64,000 nt of DNA from Rutidosis leptorrhynchoides. Lineage: Eukaryota > Streptophyta > Magnoliopsida > Asterales > Asteraceae. This document shows, one piece after another, positions 35,185-46,426 of the stretch. Each line of letters starts with the position of its first letter. Position 1 is the first letter of the stretch. Made by a program: the position numbers and the translations under genes. Location: the NCBI RefSeq assembly GCF_046630445.1, contig NC_092339.1, positions 77,456,001-77,520,000 on the forward strand, read 5' to 3'. Below the pieces are notes generated by a model. It did no database searches. It saw only the letters and a list, made by a program, of their open reading frames with translations, and had not been told where the DNA came from.

Positions 35185-35978
35185 TTGTTTATAGCTTTTC
35201 ATTAAATTATAAACTTTGACATGATAAATCTAAAACCTAAACAAGACATGCAACTAAGCCAAAACAATCAAAATTATGCTACAGATAATATAACTATCTT
35301 CAACAAAGATCCACGGCTCGATTTCATCTTCATTATGCTAGAAGAAATAGTCACTTGAAAAAGAAACTGCATTAAATAAATAAAGAAATGTATTATGAAA
35401 ATGACAATATATACTTCATGTCTTCATGTTGGTAACAGTAGGCATAGTGTAAAGATATGTAATTAGGCATAGTGAAAATGACCCAATTTTGCAATGATTA
35501 TTTTAGTAATAATACAATAACAATGGTACAAATGGAAGTAAAACTATAAACATAAAGCGTATATACAATAATAGTTCATTGATTCTTACTGATATTGATG
35601 ATCTTAATCAGTAGAAATTAAAAGAAGACTAATTGCTAGATTATTAAGAAATGGAAGATATAAACTGAGAATGAATGGTAGATGCAAATGTGAAAACGAA
35701 CCGAGAAGGAAGATGAATGTTTAGATGTAAGAATATGAAAATAAAATTAGAATACATATGGACAGTTAACAAATAAATTTAATTGGTAGATATGAACGGT
35801 GGATTGATTATAAAGATTTTTTTTGATATGTGATAATTATGGGATTTATTGAAATTTGTAATAGAAAGTCAAACGTCAATTTGGGAAAAAGAATGGACGT
35901 TATTTCTTATTGGGTTGAAGCATTGCTTTAGTTGCATTCAAACTTTCAGTATTATCTTCTCATTATTTATAACTGAAA

Positions 35979-37405
<1,427 letters not shown>

Positions 37406-37596
37406 CTCGTTTAGGCTCGCGAGCTTAATCGAGCTCGATAACTAAAGCTCGGGCTCGAGCTCGTTTAGTAAACGAGCCATAACTTAAGCTCGAGCTCGGG
37501 CTCGAGCTCGTTTAGACTTGGCTCGAACCGAGCTTTTATCGAGTCGAGCTCGAGTAGCTCCCGAGCAGCTTGACTCATTTACAGCCCTAAAAATGA

Positions 37597-38428
37597 GGTA
37601 TGATACAAAGAACCCTAATTTGCTTTAACCATTCCGCCAGCTTAGAAGGGTAATTTAGTCATCAAATAACTAATTAATATGATTATGAGGTCATAATGTT
37701 TGATTAGAAAATTTCAATGGTCTAGATTATAATTGTTAATGACAATGGAAGGCTAGGATTAGTGGTTTGAATTTGAGATGATCTATTTTCAGCTTTGTTA
37801 TTATAATATAAATATAAAAAGATAGTATAGTAAATATATAAGGATACGTAAATATAAACTCATATATTTAAGTAAATATGTATAAATTTATATGTATATA
37901 TGTATTTCGGGTGGTAAATGGATATATCCATAGATTAGATATTATCATCCATACCCGATCCACTACTTTTCGCATCATCTATATCCATATCCACTTAATT
38001 ATCATCCATTTAGATCGTCCATGTTCATTTAAATGAATCGGATCGGATCGAATGGTTATTCGATTGACCGGACATCCATTGTCATCCCTACTTACATCCC
38101 CTCTTTCCTCATGTTCATTCGCATCAAATATCTAGCTCGTCGAGTTTACCTAATTGTGCCTAGTATGTTCAATGTCAATCTAAGATTTAGGGTCTTAGGT
38201 AAATTGTACTAAAAGAGAACTGCGGGATAGTTTTGGTCGGTTGACGGTCGGTTAATTGAACGTTTAAAGAAAACGATTAATGGTTGGTTAATTGAACTTT
38301 TAAAATAAAGGAATGGAAAGGAAGGTGAAATGTTTGAAAAAAGTTTGATCATTTACACGCATTTGGCTTCAAATTATCCAGAAGAGCACTAGTCGACCCG
38401 GTAACACGCACTTGGCTTCAAAACCTCA
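37597..38428. other. Gene-free stretch with MITE remnant
   Basis: About 37907-38090 is a degenerate hAT-type MITE ending CCATTGTCATCCCTA, related to the one at 15934. The rest shows nothing recognisable. Confidence 0.45.
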
Positions 38429-39164
38429 TCAATTAGCCTTCTTTTTACTATTAGGTCCAAATTCTACAACACCAAGCGCATTATCGATCTCATCTAAATG
38501 AACCGAGTACAGTGTATGAACCGTCCAGTCAACACCAGAAGACTCTTTGCCCTTGCCTTCATGAATACCACCGCCCACTAAATTCTTCAAGCCCACTAAG
38601 TCCTCCTCAATTTTGATCCACCTCAACCGGATCAACAAGTGAGTCAAAACAACCAAAGGCAACACTACCGAATCAACCAACTCAGTCTCGACATCCTCGC
38701 GAATAACCTTATTTTGTCTACTAAAAAAAAGTCTCAGGACTATTCGTTTTATCTGGCGTCGACGATGCAACATTTACCACAAGGGGATCGAGTTAAACCC
38801 GATAGTATGGTTGGCCAACGAAACTACCTTCGAGTAGAACCCGTCCTCAATAATCCGACGTGAATCACCTGAATACCCCACTTCATTCAGACAAAACGAG
38901 AAAAGGTCGATGCATTGTCGGCGAAAGGGGAAATTATAACAAACTCCGCCGAATGATTAGCAGCCGCCAAAACCCTGTTATAACCGTTAATATCCGAACA
39001 AACATGACACAACCAAAAATCCAGACCTTACTAACGGGCGTTACATAAGCATTATGTGTAACCAAGAAATCCTTCGCCTTATACTCAACCAAGGGAACAT
39101 GATCCACAATCAAAACACTCAGCTTGCTTGGAAAAGTTAAATAATGATAATTCCATTTCACCAT
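38429..39164 (-). pseudogene. Decayed response-regulator-like gene (possibly type-B ARR)
   Basis: Minus strand. 39164-38934 encodes FPSKLSVLIVDHVPLVEYK and THNAYVTPVS, resembling the start of a receiver domain (beta1-alpha1-beta2). After frame disruptions, 38773-38429 has LHRRRQIKR, LIRLRWIKIEEDL and VDWTVHTLYSVHLDEIDNALG, faintly like the W-T-x-x-L-H...LG pattern of GARP/type-B ARR DNA-binding domains. Stops and frameshifts separate the parts and the usual phospho-acceptor context is lost. The family call is tentative; a chance resemblance is possible. Confidence 0.35.
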
Positions 39165-39706
39165 CTTTTTTTATAACATTTATTAATATTTATAATTATG
39201 CATTAAAAGTTGCAAAATACAGTATGTTTATGCATAATGATGTACGAAGTATTATATAGTGAATATATATCACCAGTTTCTATTTTTTTTCTTCTATGAT
39301 AATTCCATTTATTTTTCTAACGACGATATCGATATTACCTAGAGGACTATAATAATTACATTTAAATTCCTGTTTCAAAATTACATTTGGTTCGTGTTAC
39401 AACTTACAACGGAACTTTATCACGCCCGTTTAGCCTTTAACCGTAACATACTATACATTACTTATACAAATACAAATTACAAGTACATATTATACAACCA
39501 TCCTTCAATTTCAGTAATTACAAAGGTATTAAGAATCCTACTACTATACGTATTTAAAATAAAAAATAATCTTCCCATATCACACAAATATGTGATTTAC
39601 AATCCAAACTTTTGCTACTTGCCACTTTTTTATGATTTCGATCGGAGACGAAATCACAGGCGCTCGTTCTAGTGGTATTTTAATGGGGATCAGTAGATCG
39701 ATACCA
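39165..39706. other. Gene-free stretch, downstream of the OVATE gene
   Basis: AT-rich; probably includes the 3' UTR of the minus-strand OVATE gene. No other feature seen. Confidence 0.5.
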
Positions 39707-40249
39707 TCAAGCGAACAAGAGCTCCCAAATCTCCGTAAAGGCAGCAATAATATCAGCATGATGATGTCTAGAATTCAAAGTTAAAAAACTTTGCAACAAT
39801 TGTTCCAAATCATTAGCATCAAACATCTCTTTCTCCAATATCATCTCCAACATCGACCTCTTAAAATCATCGTAAGGCTGTTCTGACCACTTCACAACTG
39901 TCAAACTCTCCACATTACTAATCTTCTTAACCTTTCGGCCGCTTTTATTAACAAAATCACAAGAACCAGTATCCTTTTTCTTCTTTTCTGTCTTTTTAGT
40001 ACTTTTGTCACTATTGGTTTTAGTATGATCATTAGTAACGGGAGAATTAAGCGATTCTGGGGTGGTGGTGGTGAACATGTGGGGACAATGGTGGATAGGG
40101 GTGGTTGGAGGTGGTGATGGGGTGGCAGGGTAAGTGATCTCTAAAGGTTTCGGGTTAAACGGAGAGAACAAATGGTGGTTCATCACTGGTGACTTGGTTT
40201 TACGACGACATAGTCGAAATTTTGACAAGTAAAGCTTCAACTTATGCAT
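39707..40249 (-). CDS. OVATE family protein (transcriptional repressor), 180 aa
   Basis: Single-exon minus-strand gene with an uninterrupted ORF. The N-terminus is basic (MHKLKLYLSKFRLCRRKTKS), followed by a Pro/Ser/Thr-rich linker and a Lys-rich patch (KSTKKTEKKKKD), a likely nuclear signal. The conserved OVATE domain at ~118-180 has VVKWSEQPYDDFKRSMLEMI, EANDLEQLL-type sequence (here FDANDLEQLL) and SFLTLNSRHHH followed by FTEIWELLF. OFPs are plant-specific nuclear repressors that bind TALE homeodomain proteins and affect organ shape and growth. Length fits the small OFPs; which member it is cannot be decided. A TATA-like TATATATAC lies ~50 bp upstream near 40300, and copia-3 sits 361 bp upstream of the start codon. 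It appears to be the only intact host gene here. Confidence 0.9.
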   Translation of the reverse strand: MHKLKLYLSKFRLCRRKTKSPVMNHHLFSPFNPKPLEITYPATPSPPPTTPIHHCPHMFTTTTPESLNSPVTNDHTKTNSDKSTKKTEKKKKDTGSCDFVNKSGRKVKKISNVESLTVVKWSEQPYDDFKRSMLEMILEKEMFDANDLEQLLQSFLTLNSRHHHADIIAAFTEIWELLFA

Positions 40250-40609
40250 TGTTACTTGATTGTATTCTGTTATAAGGGTTTATGTTTATACTTACTACTA
40301 CAGATGTATATATATGTATAAATATATAGACATTGATGCATAAGGTATCTGTTGACAGAATGAAAGCCGGACTTAGGAAGGAAATGGTCTTGATTAGTTG
40401 ACAAAATCTAAATGGTGACATAAGAATGGAATGGTTCATTAAGGCCCACAAATAGTTTATAGCCTTAAGGAACTAACTAAATTCTTTCTTAGATGTCATT
40501 AGCTCAGGTTAATATTATATTGGAGTATATACGTAATAATGATAATAGTTAAATAAGAGTAGTTAATTATTACATCATGATCATCATTCAGGTTATATAT
40601 TATTCGGTT
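40250..40609 (-). promoter_or_regulatory. Proximal promoter/5' region of the OVATE gene
   Basis: 360 bp between the OVATE start codon and copia-3, with TATATA-type sequence near 40295-40330 on the minus strand. Everything upstream of this point has been pushed 5.8 kb away by the insertion. Confidence 0.45.
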
Positions 40610-40935
40610 TGTTATAATAATAATAATAATAATAATATAGATATGGATAGTCAATTTTGGTGTATACATATAGTCAATTTTGGTACACAAAGTATGTATT
40701 TTTATATTGAGATTTTAGGCTATAAATACTCATGAATGCAAGCATTAAACTTGCACCATTTCTCACACTTACAAAGTGTTTCTTTCTTTCTCTCCATTAT
40801 CATCTTTGTTCTTACACTTCATTATTAGTATTCTTAATCAAGAATCAAATCACTAAAGGTAGTTATAAACCTACTGAATTATAACATCGAGAATCAAACC
40901 ACTAAAGGTAGTTATAAGCCTACTGAATTATAACA
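40610..40935 (+). repeat. copia-3 5' LTR
   Basis: TGTTATAATAATAATAA... to ...GAATTATAACA. Begins with a (TAA)n tract; a TATAAATAC at about 40722-40730 is the probable TATA box. Contains an internal duplication of CACTAAAGGTAGTTATAA near its end. Confidence 0.92.
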
Positions 40936-40950
40936 CGTTATCAGCACGAT
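40936..40950 (+). other. copia-3 primer-binding site (internal tRNA-Met type)
   Basis: CGTTATCAGCACGAT directly after the LTR. Sites of the form TATCAGCACG are known in some plant copia elements and are attributed to an internal part of tRNA-Met; that attribution is from memory. Confidence 0.65.
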
Positions 40951-41290
40951 AATCTTAATACTAAATATGGTTGGCTCTGCCACCAAAATGATATATGGTC
41001 GGTTATACCACCAAAATGATATATGGTCGGTTATACCACCAGAATGATATAGGTCGGTTATACCACCTGAAAAAATATATGGTCGACACTGTCGCCAAAT
41101 TTTCATTTATGTTTACTAATATTTATATTTTTGTTATATAACATTTATTTATGATTGCTTACACATGGTCGACACTGTCACCTACTTAACATTTATGTTA
41201 TATTAAATTTATGTTTAATGTTTATATACTTATGAATATAAATTGACTCTAATTTATCATGATGTTTGTTTTAATTTTTGATAATAGAAA
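40951..41290 (+). other. copia-3 leader with short tandem repeats
   Basis: Untranslated leader holding about three repeats of ATATGGTCGGTTATACCACC (40995-41060) and related GGTCGACACTGTC motifs. May include packaging or dimerisation signals, but this is not demonstrable here. Confidence 0.6.
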
Positions 41291-42325
41291 ATGTCGAATC
41301 TGGAAAAGCTTAAATTTACTCCTTTAGAATCAACTGGAAACAACTACATGCCATGGGTTATAAAAGTAAAAATGCATCTTAAATCAATGGGCATTCTTGA
41401 AACCATAAATGAAAACAACACTTGTTCTGAAAAAGAACAAGCTACGGCATGTTGCTTTATTCATCAACATATTGATGAATGCTTACAAAATAATTATGTG
41501 ACTGTAGAAGATCCCCATGTTTTATGGGAAGGTCTCAAAAGCAGATTCAATAATCAAAGAGAAATTTTACTTCCAGCTGCAATGGAACAATGGAGAACAT
41601 TAAGGTTCCAAGACTTTAAGAAAGTAAATGAATACAGCTCAGCTCTGTATAATACATGTTCACAACTTAAATTCTGTGGACATGAAATTAGTGATGCAGA
41701 CATGATGGAGAAAACTTTCTCCACAATGAATGCTGCAAACATCACAGTGCAAAGAAATTTGAGAATGCTAAAGTTCAAAACATATCCTGAACTTAATTCA
41801 TATCTCTTAGTTGCAGAGCAAAATGATGAGCTATTAATGAAAAATCAGCAATCCCGTCCTACTGGTACACTTGCAATCCCTGAAGCAAATACTGCAAATA
41901 ATTATAAACAGGGACAAGGACGCGGGCAAGGTCGTGGTTATAATAACCATCACCATCATCATGCCAAAAGCCATAACTATGGTAGAAACCATCCTTATGG
42001 TAATGGTAATGGGCGTGGACGTGGTCGTGGTCGTGGCCGTGGTGGTCAAAGAAATAGTAATCCACGAAAATATAAATATCAACCACAAAACAAGCCCATT
42101 AAACAAGATGTTGAAGAAAATTCTTCTAAAAATTCTGAAGAATCTTGCTACAGATGTGGTAGAATGGGCCACTGGGCTAATACTTGCCGAACATCTAAAC
42201 ATCTTGTTAAGATGTATCAGGATTCGCTGAAAGGTAAAGAAAAGGAAGTAAATTTTGTGGATAATATTGATCCAACAGTCACTGAGAAACCATCTGATTT
42301 ATATGAAGATTTCTTGAATGTTTAA
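41291..42325 (+). CDS. copia-3 Gag (344 aa)
   Basis: Starts MSNLEKLKFTPLESTGNNY. UBN2-type gag domain over ~1-190 with LWEGLKSRFNNQ and LRFQDFKKVNEY, then a His-rich and GRGRGRGRGG tract (~220-250), and a single CCHC knuckle CYRCGRMGHWANTC (~285). It ends at a TAA (42323-42325). Forms the particle shell and binds RNA. The following pol ORF is in the same frame (see the putative intron). Confidence 0.93.
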   Translation: MSNLEKLKFTPLESTGNNYMPWVIKVKMHLKSMGILETINENNTCSEKEQATACCFIHQHIDECLQNNYVTVEDPHVLWEGLKSRFNNQREILLPAAMEQWRTLRFQDFKKVNEYSSALYNTCSQLKFCGHEISDADMMEKTFSTMNAANITVQRNLRMLKFKTYPELNSYLLVAEQNDELLMKNQQSRPTGTLAIPEANTANNYKQGQGRGQGRGYNNHHHHHAKSHNYGRNHPYGNGNGRGRGRGRGRGGQRNSNPRKYKYQPQNKPIKQDVEENSSKNSEESCYRCGRMGHWANTCRTSKHLVKMYQDSLKGKEKEVNFVDNIDPTVTEKPSDLYEDFLNV

Positions 42326-42466
42326 GTTGTGTGTCTTTCGAAAAATAAACGATTTAATATCGTCTGTCTTTGTCATTATGTTTGCTAAATGTTTCAGTAC
42401 TATCTATTTGCGTTTAAAATATTGTGTAATATTAATGTACTCACTATTTATTTCTTATATATGAAG
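42320..42466 (+). other. Putative frame-preserving intron between copia-3 gag and pol
   Basis: Two in-frame stops (42323, 42386) separate gag from pol, yet both are in the same frame. GT at 42320 pairs with TTTCAG ending at 42397 (78 nt) or ATGAAG ending at 42466 (147 nt). Both lengths are multiples of three and remove both stops. The stretch is T-rich with branch-point-like TGCTAAAT. This is an inference from sequence; alternatives are stop readthrough, reinitiation, or a defective element. Confidence 0.4.
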
Positions 42467-45400
42467 TTCAATATGAATTTTGCTGGAATACAACATCAAT
42501 CAAGTGGTGGAGATCTCTGTATAGCAGACAGTGGAACTACACACACTATACTTAAATCCGAGAAATATTTTATTGATCTAAAACCAACGGAAGGAACTAT
42601 ACATACAATATCAGGACCTGCTAACTTGATAAAAGGGATAGGAAAGGCAAATTTCATACTACCAAATGGTACAAAATTTTTAATAAATGATGCCTTATTT
42701 TCTCCCAAGTCAAGCAGAAATTTATTGAGTTTCTCCGACATATACCTTAACGGGTATGATTATCAGTCAGTGACAACAGAAAATGAGAAATATTTAAGTA
42801 TCACTGACAAGAGTCATGTGGTTGAAAAACTGCCAAGACTTAGTTCTGGATTACATTATACACATATAAATGTACCAGAAATACATATGGTAGTTAACGA
42901 AAAATATATTGATCCTGGTGTATTCAGTTTATGGCATAACAGATTAGGCCATCCAGGATCAACAATGATGAAAAGGATTATTGAATGTACTCATGGACAT
43001 CCACTAAAGGATAGAAAAATCCATCATGATACAATGGTTCCATGTACATCTTGCTCTCTTGGAAAATTGATAACTAGACCCTCACCACTTAAGGTTGAGA
43101 AAGAATCACCAATGTTTCTTGAAAGAATTCAAGGTGATATATGTGGACCAATTCATCCACCATGTGGACCATTTAGATATTTCATGGTTCTAATAGACGC
43201 ATCTAGCAGATGGTCTCATGTTTGTCTGTTATCAAGCCGTAATGTGGCATTTGCAAAATTTCTTGCCCAAATTATTAAATTGAGAGCTCATTTTCCTGAT
43301 TACACCATTAAAAGGGTGAGACTTGATAATGCTGGTGAATTTACATCTCAAGCATTTAATGACTATTGCATGTCTATAGGAATTGTTGTTGAACATTCTG
43401 TTGCTCATGTGCATACACAAAATGGTTTAGCCGAGTCATTGATTAAACGTTTACAGTTAATCGCTAGACCATTGATAATGAGAACAAAACTCCCTGTATC
43501 TATATGGGGTCATGCAATTTTACATGCTGCTGCATTGATTCGCATCAGACCAAGTGCAAGTCATAAATATTCCCCCCTACAACTTGCTTTTGGTCAAGAG
43601 CCAAATATTTCCCATCTTAGAACATTTGGTTGTGCAGTGTATGTTCCAATTGCGACACCACAACGTACAAAAATGGGTCCTCAAAGGAGGTTGGGAATAT
43701 ATGTTGGATATGAAACATCTTCAATATTAAGGTATATTGAACCTATGACAGGTGACGTTTTTACAGCACGTTTTGCTGATTGTCATTTTAATGAAACATT
43801 GTTCCCTAGATTAGGGGGAGAAATGAAAAATAAAGAAAATGATGTTTCATGGTGTGAACCTCAATTAAAGTATCTTGATCCTCGCACAAAAGAATGCGAG
43901 ACAGAAGTTCAAAAGATAATGCATATACAAGAACTTGCAAATCAATTGCCTGATGCATTTACAGATACAAAAACGGTGACAAAATCATATATACCAGCAG
44001 TAAATACTCCAGCTCGAATTGAAATTCCAAAAGCTGGCAATAACGTCACTCATGAATCTTTGCCACGTCAGAAACGTGGAAGACCAATCGGTTCAAAGGA
44101 TAAAAATCCTCGAAAAAGAAAATCAGCTGATAATGAAGTAAAAGAAAGTGTTCAAGAAGAACCACAAATCAGTACTCCTACTGCAGAGGAGATTGATGAT
44201 GTCAATACAGAAATTGCAATCAATTATGCATATTCAAAAATATTATGGAACCGAAATGAAATGAAAAATCTTGATGAGAAATTTTCATTTAATGTTGCAT
44301 ATGACATCATGAATAATGATGATGATCCAGAACCAACATCTATGGTTGAATGTCAAAATAGACATGATTGGGCTCAATGGAAAGAAGCAATACGAGCTGA
44401 ATTAGAATCACTCAATAAAAGAAAAGTTTTCGGATCCATCATTCTCACTCCTAAAGATGTGAAACCTGTAGGATACAGATGGATTTTTGTCCGAAAAAGA
44501 AATGAGAAAAATGAAGTTACAAGGTATAAAGCTAGACTTGTAGCTCAAGGTTTTTCTCAAAGACCGGGAATTGATTATGAAGAAACTTATTCTCCTGTTA
44601 TGGATGCAATTACTTTTAGGTACTTAATCAGTCTGGCAGTTTCTAAAAATTTAGAAATGCATCTCATGGATGTTGTGACTGCTTATCTATATGGATCACT
44701 TGATAGTGATATATATATGAAGATACCTGAAGGATTTAAGGTACCAGAAGCATCAAATGCAAAACCCAAAGAAATGTATTCGATTAAATTACAAAGATCT
44801 TTATATGGGTTAAAACAATCGGGACGTATGTGGTATAACCGATTAAGTGATTACTTGATAAGCAAAGGGTATACAAATAATCTTACTTGCCCTTGTGTTT
44901 TCATTAAGAAAACAACATCCGGATATGTGATCATAGCTGTTTATGTTGATGATCTTAACATCATAGGTACAAATAAAGAGATCCATGAAGCCATTCAACT
45001 TCTAAAGAAAGAATTTGAAATGAAAGATCTCGGAAAAACCAAGTATTGCCTTGGTTTACAAATTGAGCATATGCCTAATGGTTTACTTGTACATCAAACA
45101 ACATATACTGAAAAGATTTTGAAACGTTTCAATATGGACAAGGCAAAACCATTAAGTACTCCTATGGTTGTTAGATCACTCAATGTTGAAGCTGATCCAT
45201 TTCGTCCATGTGAAGATCAAGAAGACATTCTTGGACCAGAAGTACCATATCTTAGTGCAATTGGAGCTCTTATGTATCTTACAAATTGTACAAGACCTGA
45301 CATTTCTTTTGCAGTTAATTTGTTGGCAAGGTTCAGCTCTGCTCCTACCAAAAGACACTGGAATGGGATCAAACACATATTTCGATACCTTCGAGGAACT

Positions 45401-45940
45401 ACTGATTTAGGATTATTTTATTCTAACGAATCAAAACAAGATTTGGTTGGTTATGCAGATGCAGGTTATTTATCTGATCCACATAAAGCTAAATCTCAAA
45501 CTGGATATGTATTCCTAAATGGAGGTACTGCAATATCATGGCGTTCTCAAAAACAAACACTTGTTGCTACATCGTCAAATCATGCCGAAGTGATTGCATT
45601 ACATGAAGCTACTCGAGAATGTTTTTGGTTGAGATCAATGACACAACTCATTACTGATTCTTGTGGACTAGAACGCGATAAAAGTCCAACAACTATCTAT
45701 GAAGATAATGCAGCTTGCATAGCACAGATGAAAGAAGGGTATATCAAAAGTGACCGAACAAAACACATACCACCTAGATTCTTCTCATACACTCAAAATC
45801 TCATTAAGGACAACCAGATTGAAATGAGATATGTGCAATCTAGCAAAAACTCTGCTGATCTTTTCACGAAAGCACTTCCAACTGCTATTTTCAGAACACA
45901 CGTTCATAACATTGGCATGAGACATGTTCAAAAGATGTAA
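42389..45940 (+). CDS. copia-3 Pol (protease-integrase-RT-RNase H)
   Basis: Uninterrupted 1183-codon ORF. The first ~30 codons are hydrophobic and unlike protein, so the native Pol probably begins near AGIQHQSSGGDL (~31). Protease ADSGTTHTIL (~46). Integrase HNRLGHPG with zinc-binding Cys pair CTSCSLGK, QGDICGP (~248), RLDNAGEFTS (~311, Ala in place of the usual first Gly) and TQNGLAESLIKR. Reverse transcriptase VYVDDLNIIG (~852). RNase H GYADAGYLSD (~1020) and SSNHAEVIA. No frameshift or stop, consistent with the near-identical LTRs. Confidence 0.93.
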   Translation: MFQYYLFAFKILCNINVLTIYFLYMKFNMNFAGIQHQSSGGDLCIADSGTTHTILKSEKYFIDLKPTEGTIHTISGPANLIKGIGKANFILPNGTKFLINDALFSPKSSRNLLSFSDIYLNGYDYQSVTTENEKYLSITDKSHVVEKLPRLSSGLHYTHINVPEIHMVVNEKYIDPGVFSLWHNRLGHPGSTMMKRIIECTHGHPLKDRKIHHDTMVPCTSCSLGKLITRPSPLKVEKESPMFLERIQGDICGPIHPPCGPFRYFMVLIDASSRWSHVCLLSSRNVAFAKFLAQIIKLRAHFPDYTIKRVRLDNAGEFTSQAFNDYCMSIGIVVEHSVAHVHTQNGLAESLIKRLQLIARPLIMRTKLPVSIWGHAILHAAALIRIRPSASHKYSPLQLAFGQEPNISHLRTFGCAVYVPIATPQRTKMGPQRRLGIYVGYETSSILRYIEPMTGDVFTARFADCHFNETLFPRLGGEMKNKENDVSWCEPQLKYLDPRTKECETEVQKIMHIQELANQLPDAFTDTKTVTKSYIPAVNTPARIEIPKAGNNVTHESLPRQKRGRPIGSKDKNPRKRKSADNEVKESVQEEPQISTPTAEEIDDVNTEIAINYAYSKILWNRNEMKNLDEKFSFNVAYDIMNNDDDPEPTSMVECQNRHDWAQWKEAIRAELESLNKRKVFGSIILTPKDVKPVGYRWIFVRKRNEKNEVTRYKARLVAQGFSQRPGIDYEETYSPVMDAITFRYLISLAVSKNLEMHLMDVVTAYLYGSLDSDIYMKIPEGFKVPEASNAKPKEMYSIKLQRSLYGLKQSGRMWYNRLSDYLISKGYTNNLTCPCVFIKKTTSGYVIIAVYVDDLNIIGTNKEIHEAIQLLKKEFEMKDLGKTKYCLGLQIEHMPNGLLVHQTTYTEKILKRFNMDKAKPLSTPMVVRSLNVEADPFRPCEDQEDILGPEVPYLSAIGALMYLTNCTRPDISFAVNLLARFSSAPTKRHWNGIKHIFRYLRGTTDLGLFYSNESKQDLVGYADAGYLSDPHKAKSQTGYVFLNGGTAISWRSQKQTLVATSSNHAEVIALHEATRECFWLRSMTQLITDSCGLERDKSPTTIYEDNAACIAQMKEGYIKSDRTKHIPPRFFSYTQNLIKDNQIEMRYVQSSKNSADLFTKALPTAIFRTHVHNIGMRHVQKM

Positions 45941-45958
45941 CAGCTGAAGCGATGTCTA

Positions 45959-46101
45959 CTTGAGGGGGAGTCAACTCCATGCTGCACTCTTTTTCCCTTA
46001 GCTAAAGTTTTTTCCCACTGGGTTTTCTTTAGCAAGGTTTTTAACGAGGCAGTAATTTATAGTTGATCTTCAACAAAATAAAATTGCTATCCAAGGGGGA
46101 G
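45959..46101 (+). other. copia-3 3' untranslated region with two polypurine tracts
   Basis: GAGGGGGAG at about 45962-45970 and AAGGGGGAG directly before the 3' LTR (about 46093-46101). The second primes plus-strand DNA; the first may be an auxiliary tract. Confidence 0.75.
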
Positions 46102-46421
46102 TGTTATAATAATAATAATAATATAGATATGGATAGTCAATTTTGGTGTATACATATAGTCAATTTTGGTACACAAAGTATGTATTTTTATATTGAGATT
46201 TTAGGCTATAAATACTCATGAATGCAAGCATTAAACTTGCACCATTTCTCACACTTACAAAGTGTTTCTTTCTTTCTCTCCATTATCATCTTTGTTCTTA
46301 CACTTCATTATTAGTATTCTTAATCAAGAATCAAATCACTAAAGGTAGTTATAAACCTACTGAATTATAACATCGAGAATCAAACCACTAAAGGTAGTTA
46401 TAAGCCTACTGAATTATAACA
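46102..46421 (+). repeat. copia-3 3' LTR
   Basis: 320 bp; same as the 5' LTR apart from two fewer TAA units. Confidence 0.92.
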
Positions 46422-46426
46422 CGGTT

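Larger units (their letters stand above)
30545..35920. repeat. Segmental duplication, copy B
   Basis: Direct copy of 5924-8706 interrupted by a LINE at 32597-35184. The copia-2 insertion is shared between copies; the Athila-like element is only in A and the LINE only in B. The hAT-like element is complete at both ends only here, so B is the more likely source copy. Confidence 0.9.
40610..46421 (+). mobile_element. copia-3: very young Ty1/copia element
   Basis: 5812 bp with target repeats CGGTT at 40605-40609 and 46422-46426. LTRs (326 and 320 bp) are identical by my reading except for two extra TAA units in the 5' copy. Gag and pol are separate ORFs in the same frame. The near-zero LTR divergence implies a recent insertion. 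Confidence 0.95.

Noticed and set aside
42389-42480. First ~30 codons of the copia-3 pol ORF as the native Pol N-terminus
   Set aside because: Hydrophobic, Ile/Leu/Phe/Tyr-rich sequence unlike any Pol start; more likely intron or untranslated sequence.
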